From NCBI RefSeq assembly GCF_003574735.1, contig NZ_QORW01000003.1, positions 248,001-312,000 on the forward strand: a stretch of 64,000 bases of DNA, in the 5' to 3' direction. The notes beneath the pieces are model-generated. The model did no database searches. It saw nothing but the letters and a program-made list of their open reading frames with translations, and was not told where the DNA came from. The stretch is from Dongia deserti. GTDB taxonomy: Bacteria; Pseudomonadota; Alphaproteobacteria; Dongiales; Dongiaceae. Shown here piece by piece: positions 16,079 to 24,490 of this stretch. Positions within the stretch are counted from its first letter, which is position 1; each line of letters begins with the position of its first letter. Position numbers and translations under genes: made by a program.

Positions 16079-16813
16079 ATGGCCAGTTCGTCGCTGAAGG
16101 CAGTTAACATCTCGGTCGAGTTCTCCGGGCTGCGCGCCCTGGATGACGTCACGCTAACCGTTGATCCGGAGGAGATCGTCGGCCTCATCGGCCCCAACGG
16201 TTCCGGCAAGACGACGTTGGTCAACGCGATCACCGGCGAAGTGCCCCTAGTCCACGGCAGCGTCTCGCTGCGCGAAGAGGCAATCACGTCTCTGCCACCC
16301 TGGAAGATCGCTCTCAAAGGAATCAGCCGTTCCTTCCAGATCGTGCGACTGTTCAACAACCTGACCGTGATCGAGAACATCGAGAGCGCTTCCCTTGCCC
16401 ACGGCGACAGCCTGCGCGTTGCACGCGGCAAGAGCGAACGCCTGCTTGATGAATTTGGCCTGTCGAACAGGGCCGAGGAACTGGGAGGCGCGCTCAGTTA
16501 TGGCGACAAGCGCCGGGTGGAGATCGCGCGCGCTTTGGCCGCGGATCCGTCCTTCCTCCTGCTCGACGAGCCGGCGGCCGGCATGAACGAAGCCGAGACC
16601 GACGCCCTTCTCCATACCCTCTCGAGGATCCCACGCGATCGCAAGCTTGGCCTGTTGATCATCGATCATGACATGAGCCTGATCATGCGGCTGTGCCATC
16701 GGCTGCACGTTCTGGCTTCCGGCCGCACCATCGCAGCCGGCAAGGCCGACGAGATCCGCCGCGACCCGGCTGTGATCGAAGCCTATCTCGGAGCGAAAGC
16801 CGCGCATGCTTGA
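16079..16813 (+). CDS. HAAT-type ABC transporter ATP-binding protein (LivG-like)
   Basis: 244 residues. Walker A is GPNGSGKTT (about 38-46), the Q-loop region is GISRSFQIVRLF, the signature is LSYGDKRRVEIAR (a Y in place of the usual G at the third position, as in many LivG proteins), Walker B is FLLLDEPAAGM and the switch is IIDHDMSLIM. It ends within the start of the next ATPase gene (8-base overlap), so the two are translated together and probably form a heterodimer. Confidence 0.92.
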   Translation: MASSSLKAVNISVEFSGLRALDDVTLTVDPEEIVGLIGPNGSGKTTLVNAITGEVPLVHGSVSLREEAITSLPPWKIALKGISRSFQIVRLFNNLTVIENIESASLAHGDSLRVARGKSERLLDEFGLSNRAEELGGALSYGDKRRVEIARALAADPSFLLLDEPAAGMNEAETDALLHTLSRIPRDRKLGLLIIDHDMSLIMRLCHRLHVLASGRTIAAGKADEIRRDPAVIEAYLGAKAAHA

Positions 16814-17513
16814 GGTGACGGATCTGGAGGTGCGGTATGGCGCGATCCGGGCGGTGCGCGGCATCTCCTTTTCGGTATCCAGCGGCGAACTGGTCACTTT
16901 GCTCGGCGCCAATGGCGCCGGCAAGTCTTCGACCCTGCGATGCATTGCGGGCGCGTTGAAGTCGGCCGGTGGTTCCATTCGCCTGGATGGAGAGAACGTC
17001 ACGTCCGCAAAGCCGGAGATCATGGTGCGCAAAGGCGTGGCCACAGTGCCAGAGACCCGCGACGTTTTCCCCGATCTGACGGTGGACGAGAACCTGAGGC
17101 TCGGCAGCTACACCCGCCGCGCAGACAGATCCGGCGTCAATGCCGATCGCGAGCGGATGTTCGAGCTATTCCCGCGCCTGGCGGAGCGTCTGAGCCAGCC
17201 GGCGGGAACCCTCTCCGGTGGCGAGCAGCAGATGCTGGTCATCGCGCGCGCCATGATGTCGCGGCCGAAGGTGCTGCTGCTCGATGAGCCGTCCCTGGGC
17301 CTGGCACCGGTAATCGTCGACCAGATATTCGAGTTGATCGCGAAGCTCAAGCAAACAGGCGTCACCATTCTGCTGGTGGAGCAGAATGTCACGGAAGCGC
17401 TTGCCGTCGCCGACCGTGCCTATGTGATGCGGCTTGGCAAGGTTGCGGCGGCCGGCACCGCAGCGGAGATCAGTGCCGCGACCGATATCGACGCGCTGTA
17501 TCTGGGAGGCTGA
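16806..17513 (+). CDS. HAAT-type ABC transporter ATP-binding protein (LivF-like)
   Basis: 235 residues. Walker A is GANGAGKSS (about 33-41), the signature is LSGGEQQMLVIARA, Walker B is VLLLDEPSLGL and the switch is LVEQNVTEAL. VATVPETRDVFPDLTVDENL is the LivF-type segment after the first lobe. It is followed by the permease gene after 4 bases. It energises import together with the LivG-like partner. Confidence 0.93.
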   Translation: MLEVTDLEVRYGAIRAVRGISFSVSSGELVTLLGANGAGKSSTLRCIAGALKSAGGSIRLDGENVTSAKPEIMVRKGVATVPETRDVFPDLTVDENLRLGSYTRRADRSGVNADRERMFELFPRLAERLSQPAGTLSGGEQQMLVIARAMMSRPKVLLLDEPSLGLAPVIVDQIFELIAKLKQTGVTILLVEQNVTEALAVADRAYVMRLGKVAAAGTAAEISAATDIDALYLGG

Positions 17514-17517
17514 GGCC

Positions 17518-18408
17518 ATGACCTTCGCAATCCAGTTCTTGATCAACGTGCTCAGCCTAGGCGGCGCCTATGCGCTCATGGCGCTCGGGCTCGTCATTGT
17601 CTACGGCATCCTGCGCCTGGTGAACTTCGCCTACGGCGAGCTGATCATGGTCACGGGCTACACGTTGTTCCTGATCAGCGGATCCGCGCTGCCGTGGTTC
17701 GTGATGGCGGCAGCGGCCGTTGCGATGGCGGTGGTGACCGGCATCGCAACCGACTACATCGCGTTCAGGCCAGTGCGGGCGAAGTCGGTGACGGCGGTGC
17801 TCATCACCTCCTTTGCCTTCTCGACCCTGCTGCAGAACGCGGCGTTGCTCTTCATCTCGCCGCGCCCACGGGTCATTCCGCTGCCGGAGATCTTCTCCCG
17901 CACCGTCGAGATCGGCGGCGCCATCACGCCGATGCGGAATCTTCTCACCATTGCCGCAGCCGTGATCCTGCTCGCATTGTTCGCGTTCCTCATGCGCCGC
18001 ACGGTACTCGGCATTGCCATGCGCGCGGCCGCGACCAACTTCACCATGGCGCGCATGCTGGGAGTGCCGGCGAACCTCATCATCTCCTCCGCCTTCGCGA
18101 TTTCCGGCTTCATTGCCGGCGTGGTGGGCCTGCTATGGATGGGCAGGATCGGAACCGTGGTTCCCGGCATCGGGCTGGAGCCGCTGCTGGTGGCGTTCAT
18201 CGCGACTATCATCGGCGGCATGCGGAGCCTCACCGGCGCGGTCATCGGCGGTTTCGTGCTGGCCTTCATCGACACCAGTCTGAACTACACGCTGCCGCAG
18301 GAGTTGCTGAAGTTCCGCGACGCTTTCACCTTCAGCCTGGTCATCCTGATCCTGCTGTGGCGTCCGGAAGGCCTGATGCGCGGCCCGGCGACCGGCCAAC
18401 GGACATGA
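17518..18408 (+). CDS. HAAT-type ABC transporter permease (LivH-like)
   Basis: 296 residues from the ATG at 17518, preceded by GGGAGG and starting MTFAIQFLIN. An earlier in-frame start lies inside the ATPase gene and is not used. There are about eight membrane helices. Family motifs are GGAYALMALGLVIVYGILR and VNFAYGELIMV near the N terminus, GIAMRAAATN and FIATIIGGMRSLTGAV toward the C terminus, and the final LLWRPEGLMRG. It forms one half of the transmembrane channel. Confidence 0.93.
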   Translation: MTFAIQFLINVLSLGGAYALMALGLVIVYGILRLVNFAYGELIMVTGYTLFLISGSALPWFVMAAAAVAMAVVTGIATDYIAFRPVRAKSVTAVLITSFAFSTLLQNAALLFISPRPRVIPLPEIFSRTVEIGGAITPMRNLLTIAAAVILLALFAFLMRRTVLGIAMRAAATNFTMARMLGVPANLIISSAFAISGFIAGVVGLLWMGRIGTVVPGIGLEPLLVAFIATIIGGMRSLTGAVIGGFVLAFIDTSLNYTLPQELLKFRDAFTFSLVILILLWRPEGLMRGPATGQRT

Positions 18409-18415
18409 GAACAAG

Positions 18416-19444
18416 ATGAAGCGCAACCTGCTCACCTTTTTCATCCTGGGCGGATTGATCCTGCTGGCCGTGGTGGCGAGCCAGGTTGTCGGCATCCGAC
18501 TCTATGATCGCGTTGCCACGAACCTCTGCATCTCGCTCACGCTGGTTCTGGGCCTGCAGGTCTTCATGGGAAATTCCGGCATCCTGTCGTTCGCGCACAT
18601 AGGCTTCATGGGCATCGGCGCGTATGCCAGTGCTTTGCTCACCATTCCCACCATGATGAAGGGAATGGCGCTACCGGATCTGTATCCCTTCCTCAAAGAC
18701 GTGCAGCTATCGCCCTATATCGCCATCGCAGTCAGCGGCCTGGTTGCCGCGTTGGTGGCGGCGATCGTCTCCTATCCGCTGATGCGCCTATCCGACGCAG
18801 CGGCAGTCATCACCTCTTTCGCCCTCCTGGTCGTGCTCCATACGGTCATGACCCACTGGAGCGCGCTGACCAACGGCCCGCGGACTCTGTTCGGTGTTCC
18901 CAAGGCGACCGACGTCAAGCTTGCTGCGCTGGTGGCGCTCCTCGCCCTTGTCACCGCCCTTGCCTTCAAGGAATCCCGCACCGGCAAGCTTCTGCGCGCC
19001 AGCCGCGACGACGAGCGCGCCGCGGCGGCCGTCGGGGCGCGCATCCCGCAGTTGCGCTGGCGCGCCTTTATCCTGGCCGCGCTTTTTACCGGCATCGGCG
19101 GCGCGTTGTGGGGGCACTTCATCACCTCGTTCTCGCCGCGCGCCTTCTATCTCAAGGAAACCTTCCTCATCCTCTCGATGTTGGTGATCGGCGGCGCGAA
19201 CACGGTGACGGGCGCGGTCATCGGCACCTTCATCGTGACGGCCGCCTATGAATCGCTGCGTGGCATTGAAGGGCTGCTGAACGAGGCCAAGGTCTCCAGC
19301 CAGCCGGTGATCGGCCTGACCGAGATCGTTCTGGCCCTTGCCATGATGGCGATACTGGTGCTGCGGCCGGGCGGCCTGTTCCCGACACGGGAGATCGGCG
19401 CCCTGCTGGCGCGCCGCTTTGGAAGACCGGAGAAGAGCGGATGA
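18416..19444 (+). CDS. HAAT-type ABC transporter permease (LivM-like)
   Basis: 342 residues with about nine membrane helices. LivM features are LGLQVFMGNSGILSFAHIGF (about 44-63), MGIGAYASALL, the cytoplasmic loop GKLLRASRDDERAAAAVG that contacts the ATPase, and VIGGANTVTGAVIGT with a C-terminal LRPGGLFP. It overlaps the next gene by four bases (ATGA at 19441-19444), tying transport to the second cysteine hydrolase. Confidence 0.93.
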   Translation: MKRNLLTFFILGGLILLAVVASQVVGIRLYDRVATNLCISLTLVLGLQVFMGNSGILSFAHIGFMGIGAYASALLTIPTMMKGMALPDLYPFLKDVQLSPYIAIAVSGLVAALVAAIVSYPLMRLSDAAAVITSFALLVVLHTVMTHWSALTNGPRTLFGVPKATDVKLAALVALLALVTALAFKESRTGKLLRASRDDERAAAAVGARIPQLRWRAFILAALFTGIGGALWGHFITSFSPRAFYLKETFLILSMLVIGGANTVTGAVIGTFIVTAAYESLRGIEGLLNEAKVSSQPVIGLTEIVLALAMMAILVLRPGGLFPTREIGALLARRFGRPEKSG

Positions 19445-20109
19445 GCTGGAAGACTTCCTATCGTTCCTTCTACTACGCCAATGCCGAGGAGCCCGCGGAC
19501 ATCAGGCTGGATCCCGCAACGACTGCACTCCTGGTCATTGATATCCAGAACACGTATCTGGAGGACAAGGACACGCCGGAAGAGACCGCGCGCTGGCAAC
19601 CCTTCTACCGCCGCATGCGCGAGATCCTGATACCCAATACGGCCAAGTTGATCGCCGCGTGCCGCAAGCGGGGCGTGGAGGTTATCTTCGCGCGCATCGC
19701 TTGCCTGAAGAACGATGGCCGTGACCGGTCGCTGAGCCAGAAGAAGCCTGGATTCAACTATCTGCTGTTGCCCAGGGATCGCGCGGACGGGCAGATCGTG
19801 TCTGATCTCGCGCCGCAGGCCGACGAGATCGTGGTGTTGAAGACCACCGATAGCGCGCTGACTGGGACGAATCTGCGCCTCATCCTCCACAACATGGGTA
19901 TCAAGGACGTGATCTGCGCCGGCATTTTCACCGACCAGTGCGTGTCCTCCACGGTGCGCAGCCTGGCCGACGAAAGCTACGGCGTGGTGGTGGTCGAGGA
20001 TTGCTGCGCGGCTGCCACAGATGCGCTTCACCGGCATGAGCTGGAGGTCATCAACATGATCTATTGCCATGTTGTTCAACTTGATGAGGTGCTGGGCTTT
20101 TTTGCGTGA
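19441..20109 (+). CDS. Isochorismatase-family cysteine hydrolase B
   Basis: 222 residues. The triad is Asp34 (LLVIDIQN), Lys134 (VVLKTTDS) and Cys167 (FTDQCVSS). The sequence is clearly related to hydrolase A at 14071 (shared NDGRDRSL/KDGRDRSL, GIFTDQC/GVLTDQC), so the cluster holds two homologous but diverged hydrolases that probably act on successive or different amides. It lies between the LivM-like permease (4-base overlap) and the aminotransferase (8-base gap). Confidence 0.88.
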   Translation: MSWKTSYRSFYYANAEEPADIRLDPATTALLVIDIQNTYLEDKDTPEETARWQPFYRRMREILIPNTAKLIAACRKRGVEVIFARIACLKNDGRDRSLSQKKPGFNYLLLPRDRADGQIVSDLAPQADEIVVLKTTDSALTGTNLRLILHNMGIKDVICAGIFTDQCVSSTVRSLADESYGVVVVEDCCAAATDALHRHELEVINMIYCHVVQLDEVLGFFA

Positions 20110-20117
20110 GGTGAGCG

Positions 20118-21434
20118 ATGGCCGGCCTCTATGATCGCGACGCCAAAGCGTTGTCACGCATGTCCTTCCTGCGGTTCTTCCCGCAGGCCGTGATCGGCGG
20201 GGATGGCGCCCACCTCATCGGCGACGATGGCCGCAGGCTGCTCGACTTCTCCGCATCGTGGGGTGCCGCCAGCTTGGGCCATTCGCATCCGGCGCTCCGG
20301 GATGCAGTCACGCGGGCTCTGGAGAGCCAGGCCGGCGCCAGTCACCTCTCCAGTGCCAACTTGCCGGCAGTCGAACTCGCGGAGAAGCTGCTATCGATCG
20401 CCCCCAAGCGCGCGACAGGCCGCGTGTGGCTCGGCCATTCGGGATCGGATGCCAGCGAGACCGTGGCGCGCGCCGTGGTAGCGGCAACCGGCCGGCCGCG
20501 CATCATCTCCTTCAAGGGTGCCTATCACGGTGGCAGCGTTGGATCGATGGCGGTGTCAGGTCACCCCGTGCAGGAAGGCGTGCCGAAGGCGCCCGGCTTG
20601 GCACTCATCCCCTACCCGGATCCGTATCGCGATGGCGGCGAGGAGGCCGCTGCCAATTCTGCCATCACGCAGCTCGAAAGCCTGCTCTCGGGTCCGGTGC
20701 CGCCGCAGGACGTCGCGGCCTTGTTCCTCGAACCGATCCAGTCCGATGGGGGCATGGTGGTACCGCCCGCTGGCTATTTCGAGAAAGTCGAAGAAATCTG
20801 CCGGCGTCACGGAATCCTGCTCGTTGCCGACGAGGTGAAGGTCGGTCTCGGTCGCACTGGATCCCTGCATGCGTTCGAGCAGTTGGGTATCGAGCCCGAT
20901 GTCATCATCTTCGGAAAGGGACTGGGCGGTGGCTTGCCAGTCTCCGCTGCAGTCGGCCCTGAAGCGATCATGGATCACAAGCCGGCCTTCTCCTTTCAGA
21001 CCGTACACGGCAACCCGGTCTGCGCCGCCGCCGGCCTTGCAGTCCTGCAGACGATCGAGCGTGAGCGACTGACCGAGAACGCGGCAACAGTTGGTCGGCA
21101 TCTGCTGGAGCGACTGTTGAGATTGAAGGACAAGCACGCCATCATCGGCGATGCCCGCGGCCGAGGATTGTCGATCGGCGTCGAACTGGTTGTCGACCGC
21201 GCGAACAAGGAGCCGGCGAAAACAGAGGCCGCGCTCATCGTCTACCGCGCGTTCGAACTCGGCCTCGTGCTCTACTACGTCGGCATCAATTCCAACGTTC
21301 TGGAGTTCACGCCGCCGCTGACCTTGACCAAGGAGCAGGCCGATGAGGGCGTGGCTCTGCTCGACCAGGCGATTTGCGACGTGGCGGCCGGACGGGTGGA
21401 CCGTTCTGCACTCGCCGCCTTCGCTGGCTGGTAG
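20118..21434 (+). CDS. Class III PLP-dependent aminotransferase
   Basis: 438 residues with a GTG-AGC-type spacer and GAGGTGAG ribosome binding site. The PLP lysine is Lys267 in IIFGKGLGGG, and Asp238 in LLVADEVKVG contacts the pyridine nitrogen. GHSGSDASETVARAV and FKGAYHGGSVG are the phosphate-binding segments. ADEVKVG replaces the more common DEVQTG, so substrate preference may differ from GABA aminotransferases. It is the last gene of the cluster and would remove an amino group freed by the hydrolases. Function beyond amine transfer cannot be stated. Confidence 0.9.
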   Translation: MAGLYDRDAKALSRMSFLRFFPQAVIGGDGAHLIGDDGRRLLDFSASWGAASLGHSHPALRDAVTRALESQAGASHLSSANLPAVELAEKLLSIAPKRATGRVWLGHSGSDASETVARAVVAATGRPRIISFKGAYHGGSVGSMAVSGHPVQEGVPKAPGLALIPYPDPYRDGGEEAAANSAITQLESLLSGPVPPQDVAALFLEPIQSDGGMVVPPAGYFEKVEEICRRHGILLVADEVKVGLGRTGSLHAFEQLGIEPDVIIFGKGLGGGLPVSAAVGPEAIMDHKPAFSFQTVHGNPVCAAAGLAVLQTIERERLTENAATVGRHLLERLLRLKDKHAIIGDARGRGLSIGVELVVDRANKEPAKTEAALIVYRAFELGLVLYYVGINSNVLEFTPPLTLTKEQADEGVALLDQAICDVAAGRVDRSALAAFAGW

Positions 21435-21538
21435 CCTCGCTATCTGCCTGATGGCACTCGGCTGGGCTGCTGTCCGTCCCCGCGGGAGCAAATTACCCCT
21501 GCAGCCGTTCTCAGTTCGTGTTTCCGAAGGAACCGGAC

Positions 21539-22621
21539 ATGCGAAGCCGTCTGACAACTGTGCTGCTGATCGCGCTAACCGTTCTGCTGGCGATCAATAT
21601 CACGCGGCCGTACGTGGATCGTCTCCTGTTCGCGGCCACGGAACCGCGCGCGATCACGCCGCGCGGAACCCTCGCCGAGTTCGAGCAGACCGCCAAGCAG
21701 ATCTTCGAGACGGTGAGCCCCTCGGTCGTACATGTCGTCGTCCAGGTGCCAGGCGGCCTGCGCGGCGACCCGGGCGCGGCGCAATCGGGCACTGGTTTCG
21801 TCTGGGATAAGGCAGGGCACATCGTCACCAACGCGCACGTCGCGAGCGGCGAAGGCGCGATCGCGGTCCGGCTCGCTTCTGGAGAGGTCGTGCGCGCGAA
21901 GCGCGTTGGCGCAGCCGCGAACTACGATCTCGCTGTCCTGCGGCTTGACCGGCCGCAGAGCCTACCGGCTCCGATTTTGGTTGGGCGATCCGGCAATCTC
22001 AGCATCGGGCAGGCGGCATTCGCGATCGGCAACCCATTCGGCCTCGAGCAGACACTGACCACGGGCGTGATCAGCGCATTGAAGCGACGCCTGCCGACTA
22101 GCGGTGGGCGCGAGATCGCCGACGTGATCCAGACCGACGCCGCGATCAACCCCGGCAACTCGGGTGGCCCACTCCTGGATTCGGCAGGCCGCCTGATTGG
22201 CGTGAATACCGCTATCTTTTCACCGTCGGGCGCCAATGTCGGCATCGGTTTCGCGATTCCGATCGACGTGGTGAACCGCATTGTCCCGGAACTGATCCGA
22301 AGCGGGCGCGTGCCGACGCCCGGCGTCGGCATTCTGGCCGCGGACGAGGCCATCGCTGCACAGCTCGGCGTCAACGGTGTGATCGTCGCAGACGTGGTGC
22401 CGGGATCGCCAGCAGACCGCGCGGGCCTGTCCGGCATCGATCCATCCACCGGCGCAGTCGGAGACGTGATCATCGAGGCCGATGACAAGCCGGTGCGCCG
22501 GTTGTCGGACCTGACGGAAAGGCTTGAAAGCGTGGGGCTTGGCGGCTCAGTCGAATTGACGGTGCTGCGCGATGGAAACCGCCGCACCCTCGACGTCTCG
22601 GTCGTCGACGTCGGCCAGTGA
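21539..22621 (+). CDS. HtrA/DegP-like periplasmic serine protease with one PDZ domain
   Basis: 360 residues from the ATG at 21539, preceded by GAAGGA. One N-terminal membrane anchor (about 5-22) replaces a cleaved signal. The trypsin-like triad is His100 (VTNAHV), Asp130 (YDLAVL) and Ser208 (GNSGGP). A single PDZ domain (about 265-355) follows, with GVIVADVVPGSPADRAGL. A single PDZ and an N-terminal anchor match the DegS-like layout more than DegP, which has two PDZ domains. Neighbours on either side are functionally unrelated. Confidence 0.9.
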   Translation: MRSRLTTVLLIALTVLLAINITRPYVDRLLFAATEPRAITPRGTLAEFEQTAKQIFETVSPSVVHVVVQVPGGLRGDPGAAQSGTGFVWDKAGHIVTNAHVASGEGAIAVRLASGEVVRAKRVGAAANYDLAVLRLDRPQSLPAPILVGRSGNLSIGQAAFAIGNPFGLEQTLTTGVISALKRRLPTSGGREIADVIQTDAAINPGNSGGPLLDSAGRLIGVNTAIFSPSGANVGIGFAIPIDVVNRIVPELIRSGRVPTPGVGILAADEAIAAQLGVNGVIVADVVPGSPADRAGLSGIDPSTGAVGDVIIEADDKPVRRLSDLTERLESVGLGGSVELTVLRDGNRRTLDVSVVDVGQ

Positions 22622-22927
22622 CTGCAAGTGGCATTGGCCTAGAGCACGAAGCGAGAGTGGTGGAGCAAGCCGTGACATAGTGATGACATGAAAGAGCAGA
22701 GCCATTATGCAGCAATCGTAATGACGACGAAGTTAACGCGCGCCGATGCGTTGGTCATCATGATATTGGTGGCGCTGCGCAACGCTCTGTTGTAGAGTTG
22801 CCAATCAATATACCGGAAGCAGTGATATTTTGGGGATACTTGTTCCGGCGCGCATGGCTGAGAGCCGTCGCAATTTTCCTTGCGGAGAGGGCCTTCGCAG
22901 ATAGCGATACCGTGGAAGGATTGCAGC
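22622..22927. other. 306-base intergenic stretch before the glycosyltransferase gene
   Basis: The composition is AT-richer than the flanks, especially around 22790-22850, where the glycosyltransferase promoter probably lies. I see no reliable promoter hexamers, hairpin or coding sequence. Confidence 0.4.
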
Positions 22928-23938
22928 ATGGCCAGTGTCTTTGCAGTCGTCCTGACGTTCAATCGTAAAGAACTGCTTCGGCGGTGCCTCGATTGCATCT
23001 TCACGCAGTCCCGCGCATGTGATCGCGTGGTCGTCATCGACAATTGCAGCTCCGACGGCACGTCGCAGATGCTCCGCGACGAGTGGGCCGGACGTGTGGA
23101 GGTTCACACGCTCTCGCGGAACGTCGGGGCATCCGGCGGATTCAATGTCGCCATTCGCGTGGCCTATCAGGCCGGTGCCGATTTCGTTTGGCTGATGGAC
23201 GACGACGTCTTGCCCGACAAAGATGCATTGGCCAAGCTGATCGAAGCCGATCAATACCTCGCGGACAAGAGCGTGGAACGCGCCTTCGTCCTATCAACGG
23301 CGTGGACCGAAGATGGCCGCGTAACGAACGTCCCGAAGGTCGACACGCGGCCGAGCGACAGAGGATATGAGAATTGGCCCTTGTTCTTGGAACGAAGGCT
23401 TGTGCCGGTGACACGGGCAACGTTCGTCTCAATCCTTCTCCCGCGCTCCACAATCGCTGCATACGGATTGCCTCTCGCGCCGATGTTCATCTGGGGTGAG
23501 GATTCCGAGTACACGTTGCGGATTACCGGCAAATGCCCCGGCTTTCTGGTGTCGGAAAGCAAGGTCGTGCATCTGCGGCAGGTGAGCGGTACCGTCAACA
23601 TCCTGACGGAAACCAATGACACCAGGCTGAAATACCACCGCCACTACATTCGAAATCACTTGTACATAGCGCGCGTCTACAGCACTAAGTTTGATTATGT
23701 CCGGTATGCGATCCGGCAGCTTCAAATGCTTTTTACATTGCTTGGGAAGCGCGACCTCAAGAGAGCCCGGATTGTCGTGACCGGCATTCTCGAGAGCCTG
23801 TGGTTCAGGCCACCGATCGAAACGGCAGATACCGCGCCGGAGCAGCTTGGTGTCGCAATCAAGAGCGACCGGGCGGCTGCCGCTGTCTTGCCAAGGGGGT
23901 TGGAGTCGCTCCGCCGGTCTGCGGGACCCTCCACTTAG
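22928..23938 (+). CDS. Family 2 glycosyltransferase
   Basis: 336 residues from the ATG at 22928 (GGAAGGA upstream). The GT-A fold begins at once: FAVVLTFNRKELLRRCL, then VIDNCSSDGT and NVGASGGFNVAIR. The metal-binding acidic motif is MDDDV (about 91-95) and the acceptor-side motif GEDSEYTLR lies near 190. There is no membrane anchor, so it acts at the cytoplasmic face. It resembles rhamnosyl- and galactofuranosyl-type transferases. It is convergent with the sugar-nucleotide operon, whose stop is 3 bases away, and probably adds a sugar to the same surface glycan. Confidence 0.9.
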   Translation: MASVFAVVLTFNRKELLRRCLDCIFTQSRACDRVVVIDNCSSDGTSQMLRDEWAGRVEVHTLSRNVGASGGFNVAIRVAYQAGADFVWLMDDDVLPDKDALAKLIEADQYLADKSVERAFVLSTAWTEDGRVTNVPKVDTRPSDRGYENWPLFLERRLVPVTRATFVSILLPRSTIAAYGLPLAPMFIWGEDSEYTLRITGKCPGFLVSESKVVHLRQVSGTVNILTETNDTRLKYHRHYIRNHLYIARVYSTKFDYVRYAIRQLQMLFTLLGKRDLKRARIVVTGILESLWFRPPIETADTAPEQLGVAIKSDRAAAAVLPRGLESLRRSAGPST

Positions 23939-23941
23939 CTC

Positions 23942-24490
23942 TCAGAAAGGTGCCCCTGCCCCTTCCTGCAGCAACGGCCAGGACGCATCCTTGTTCGAGA
24001 TGACGGTCACGGGCAGCGGCCACGTGATGCCGAGCCTCGGATCGCTGTATCGCACACCGCGCTCGGCCGAAGGCGTGTACGGCGCCGAAACAAGGTAACT
24101 CACTTCGGCATCGTCGCTCACCGTCTGAAATGCATGCGCAAAGCCCCGCGGCACGTACAGTTGCAGGCGATTTCGGTCGTTCAGCTCAAACCGCTCGTGC
24201 TTCATGAATGTCGGCGACTGCCGCCGCAGATCGACAATGACATCGACGATCGCGCCGGCGATGCAGCGAACCAGCTTGGCCTCGGTATAGGGCGGTAGCT
24301 GATAGTGCATTCCCCGAAGTGTCCCCTTGTGAGCGGAAAACGACGTGTTCTGCTGAACATAGTCGGTGTCCAGGCCATGAGCGGCAAATTCCTCCCGACA
24401 CATGGTGCGCGCGAAGAAGCCGCGATCGTCGCCCTTCTTCTCGAGCTCGATCAGATACGCATCCTGCAGACTGGTCTTGTGAAAGATCAT
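23942..24490 (-). CDS. rfbC: dTDP-4-dehydrorhamnose 3,5-epimerase-family protein (RmlC/RfbC)
   Basis: 182 residues from the ATG at 24488-24490, which overlaps the stop of the upstream gene (ATGA). RmlC features are DDRGFFART, QQNTSFSAHKGTLRGMHYQ with the catalytic-type His62, the FAHAFQ turn and SAERGVRYSDP with LPVTVISNKD near the C terminus. In this operon the other enzymes handle CDP-sugars, so it may epimerise a CDP- rather than a dTDP-4-keto sugar. It is the last gene of the four-gene nucleotide-sugar operon. Confidence 0.9.
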   Translation of the reverse strand: MIFHKTSLQDAYLIELEKKGDDRGFFARTMCREEFAAHGLDTDYVQQNTSFSAHKGTLRGMHYQLPPYTEAKLVRCIAGAIVDVIVDLRRQSPTFMKHERFELNDRNRLQLYVPRGFAHAFQTVSDDAEVSYLVSAPYTPSAERGVRYSDPRLGITWPLPVTVISNKDASWPLLQEGAGAPF

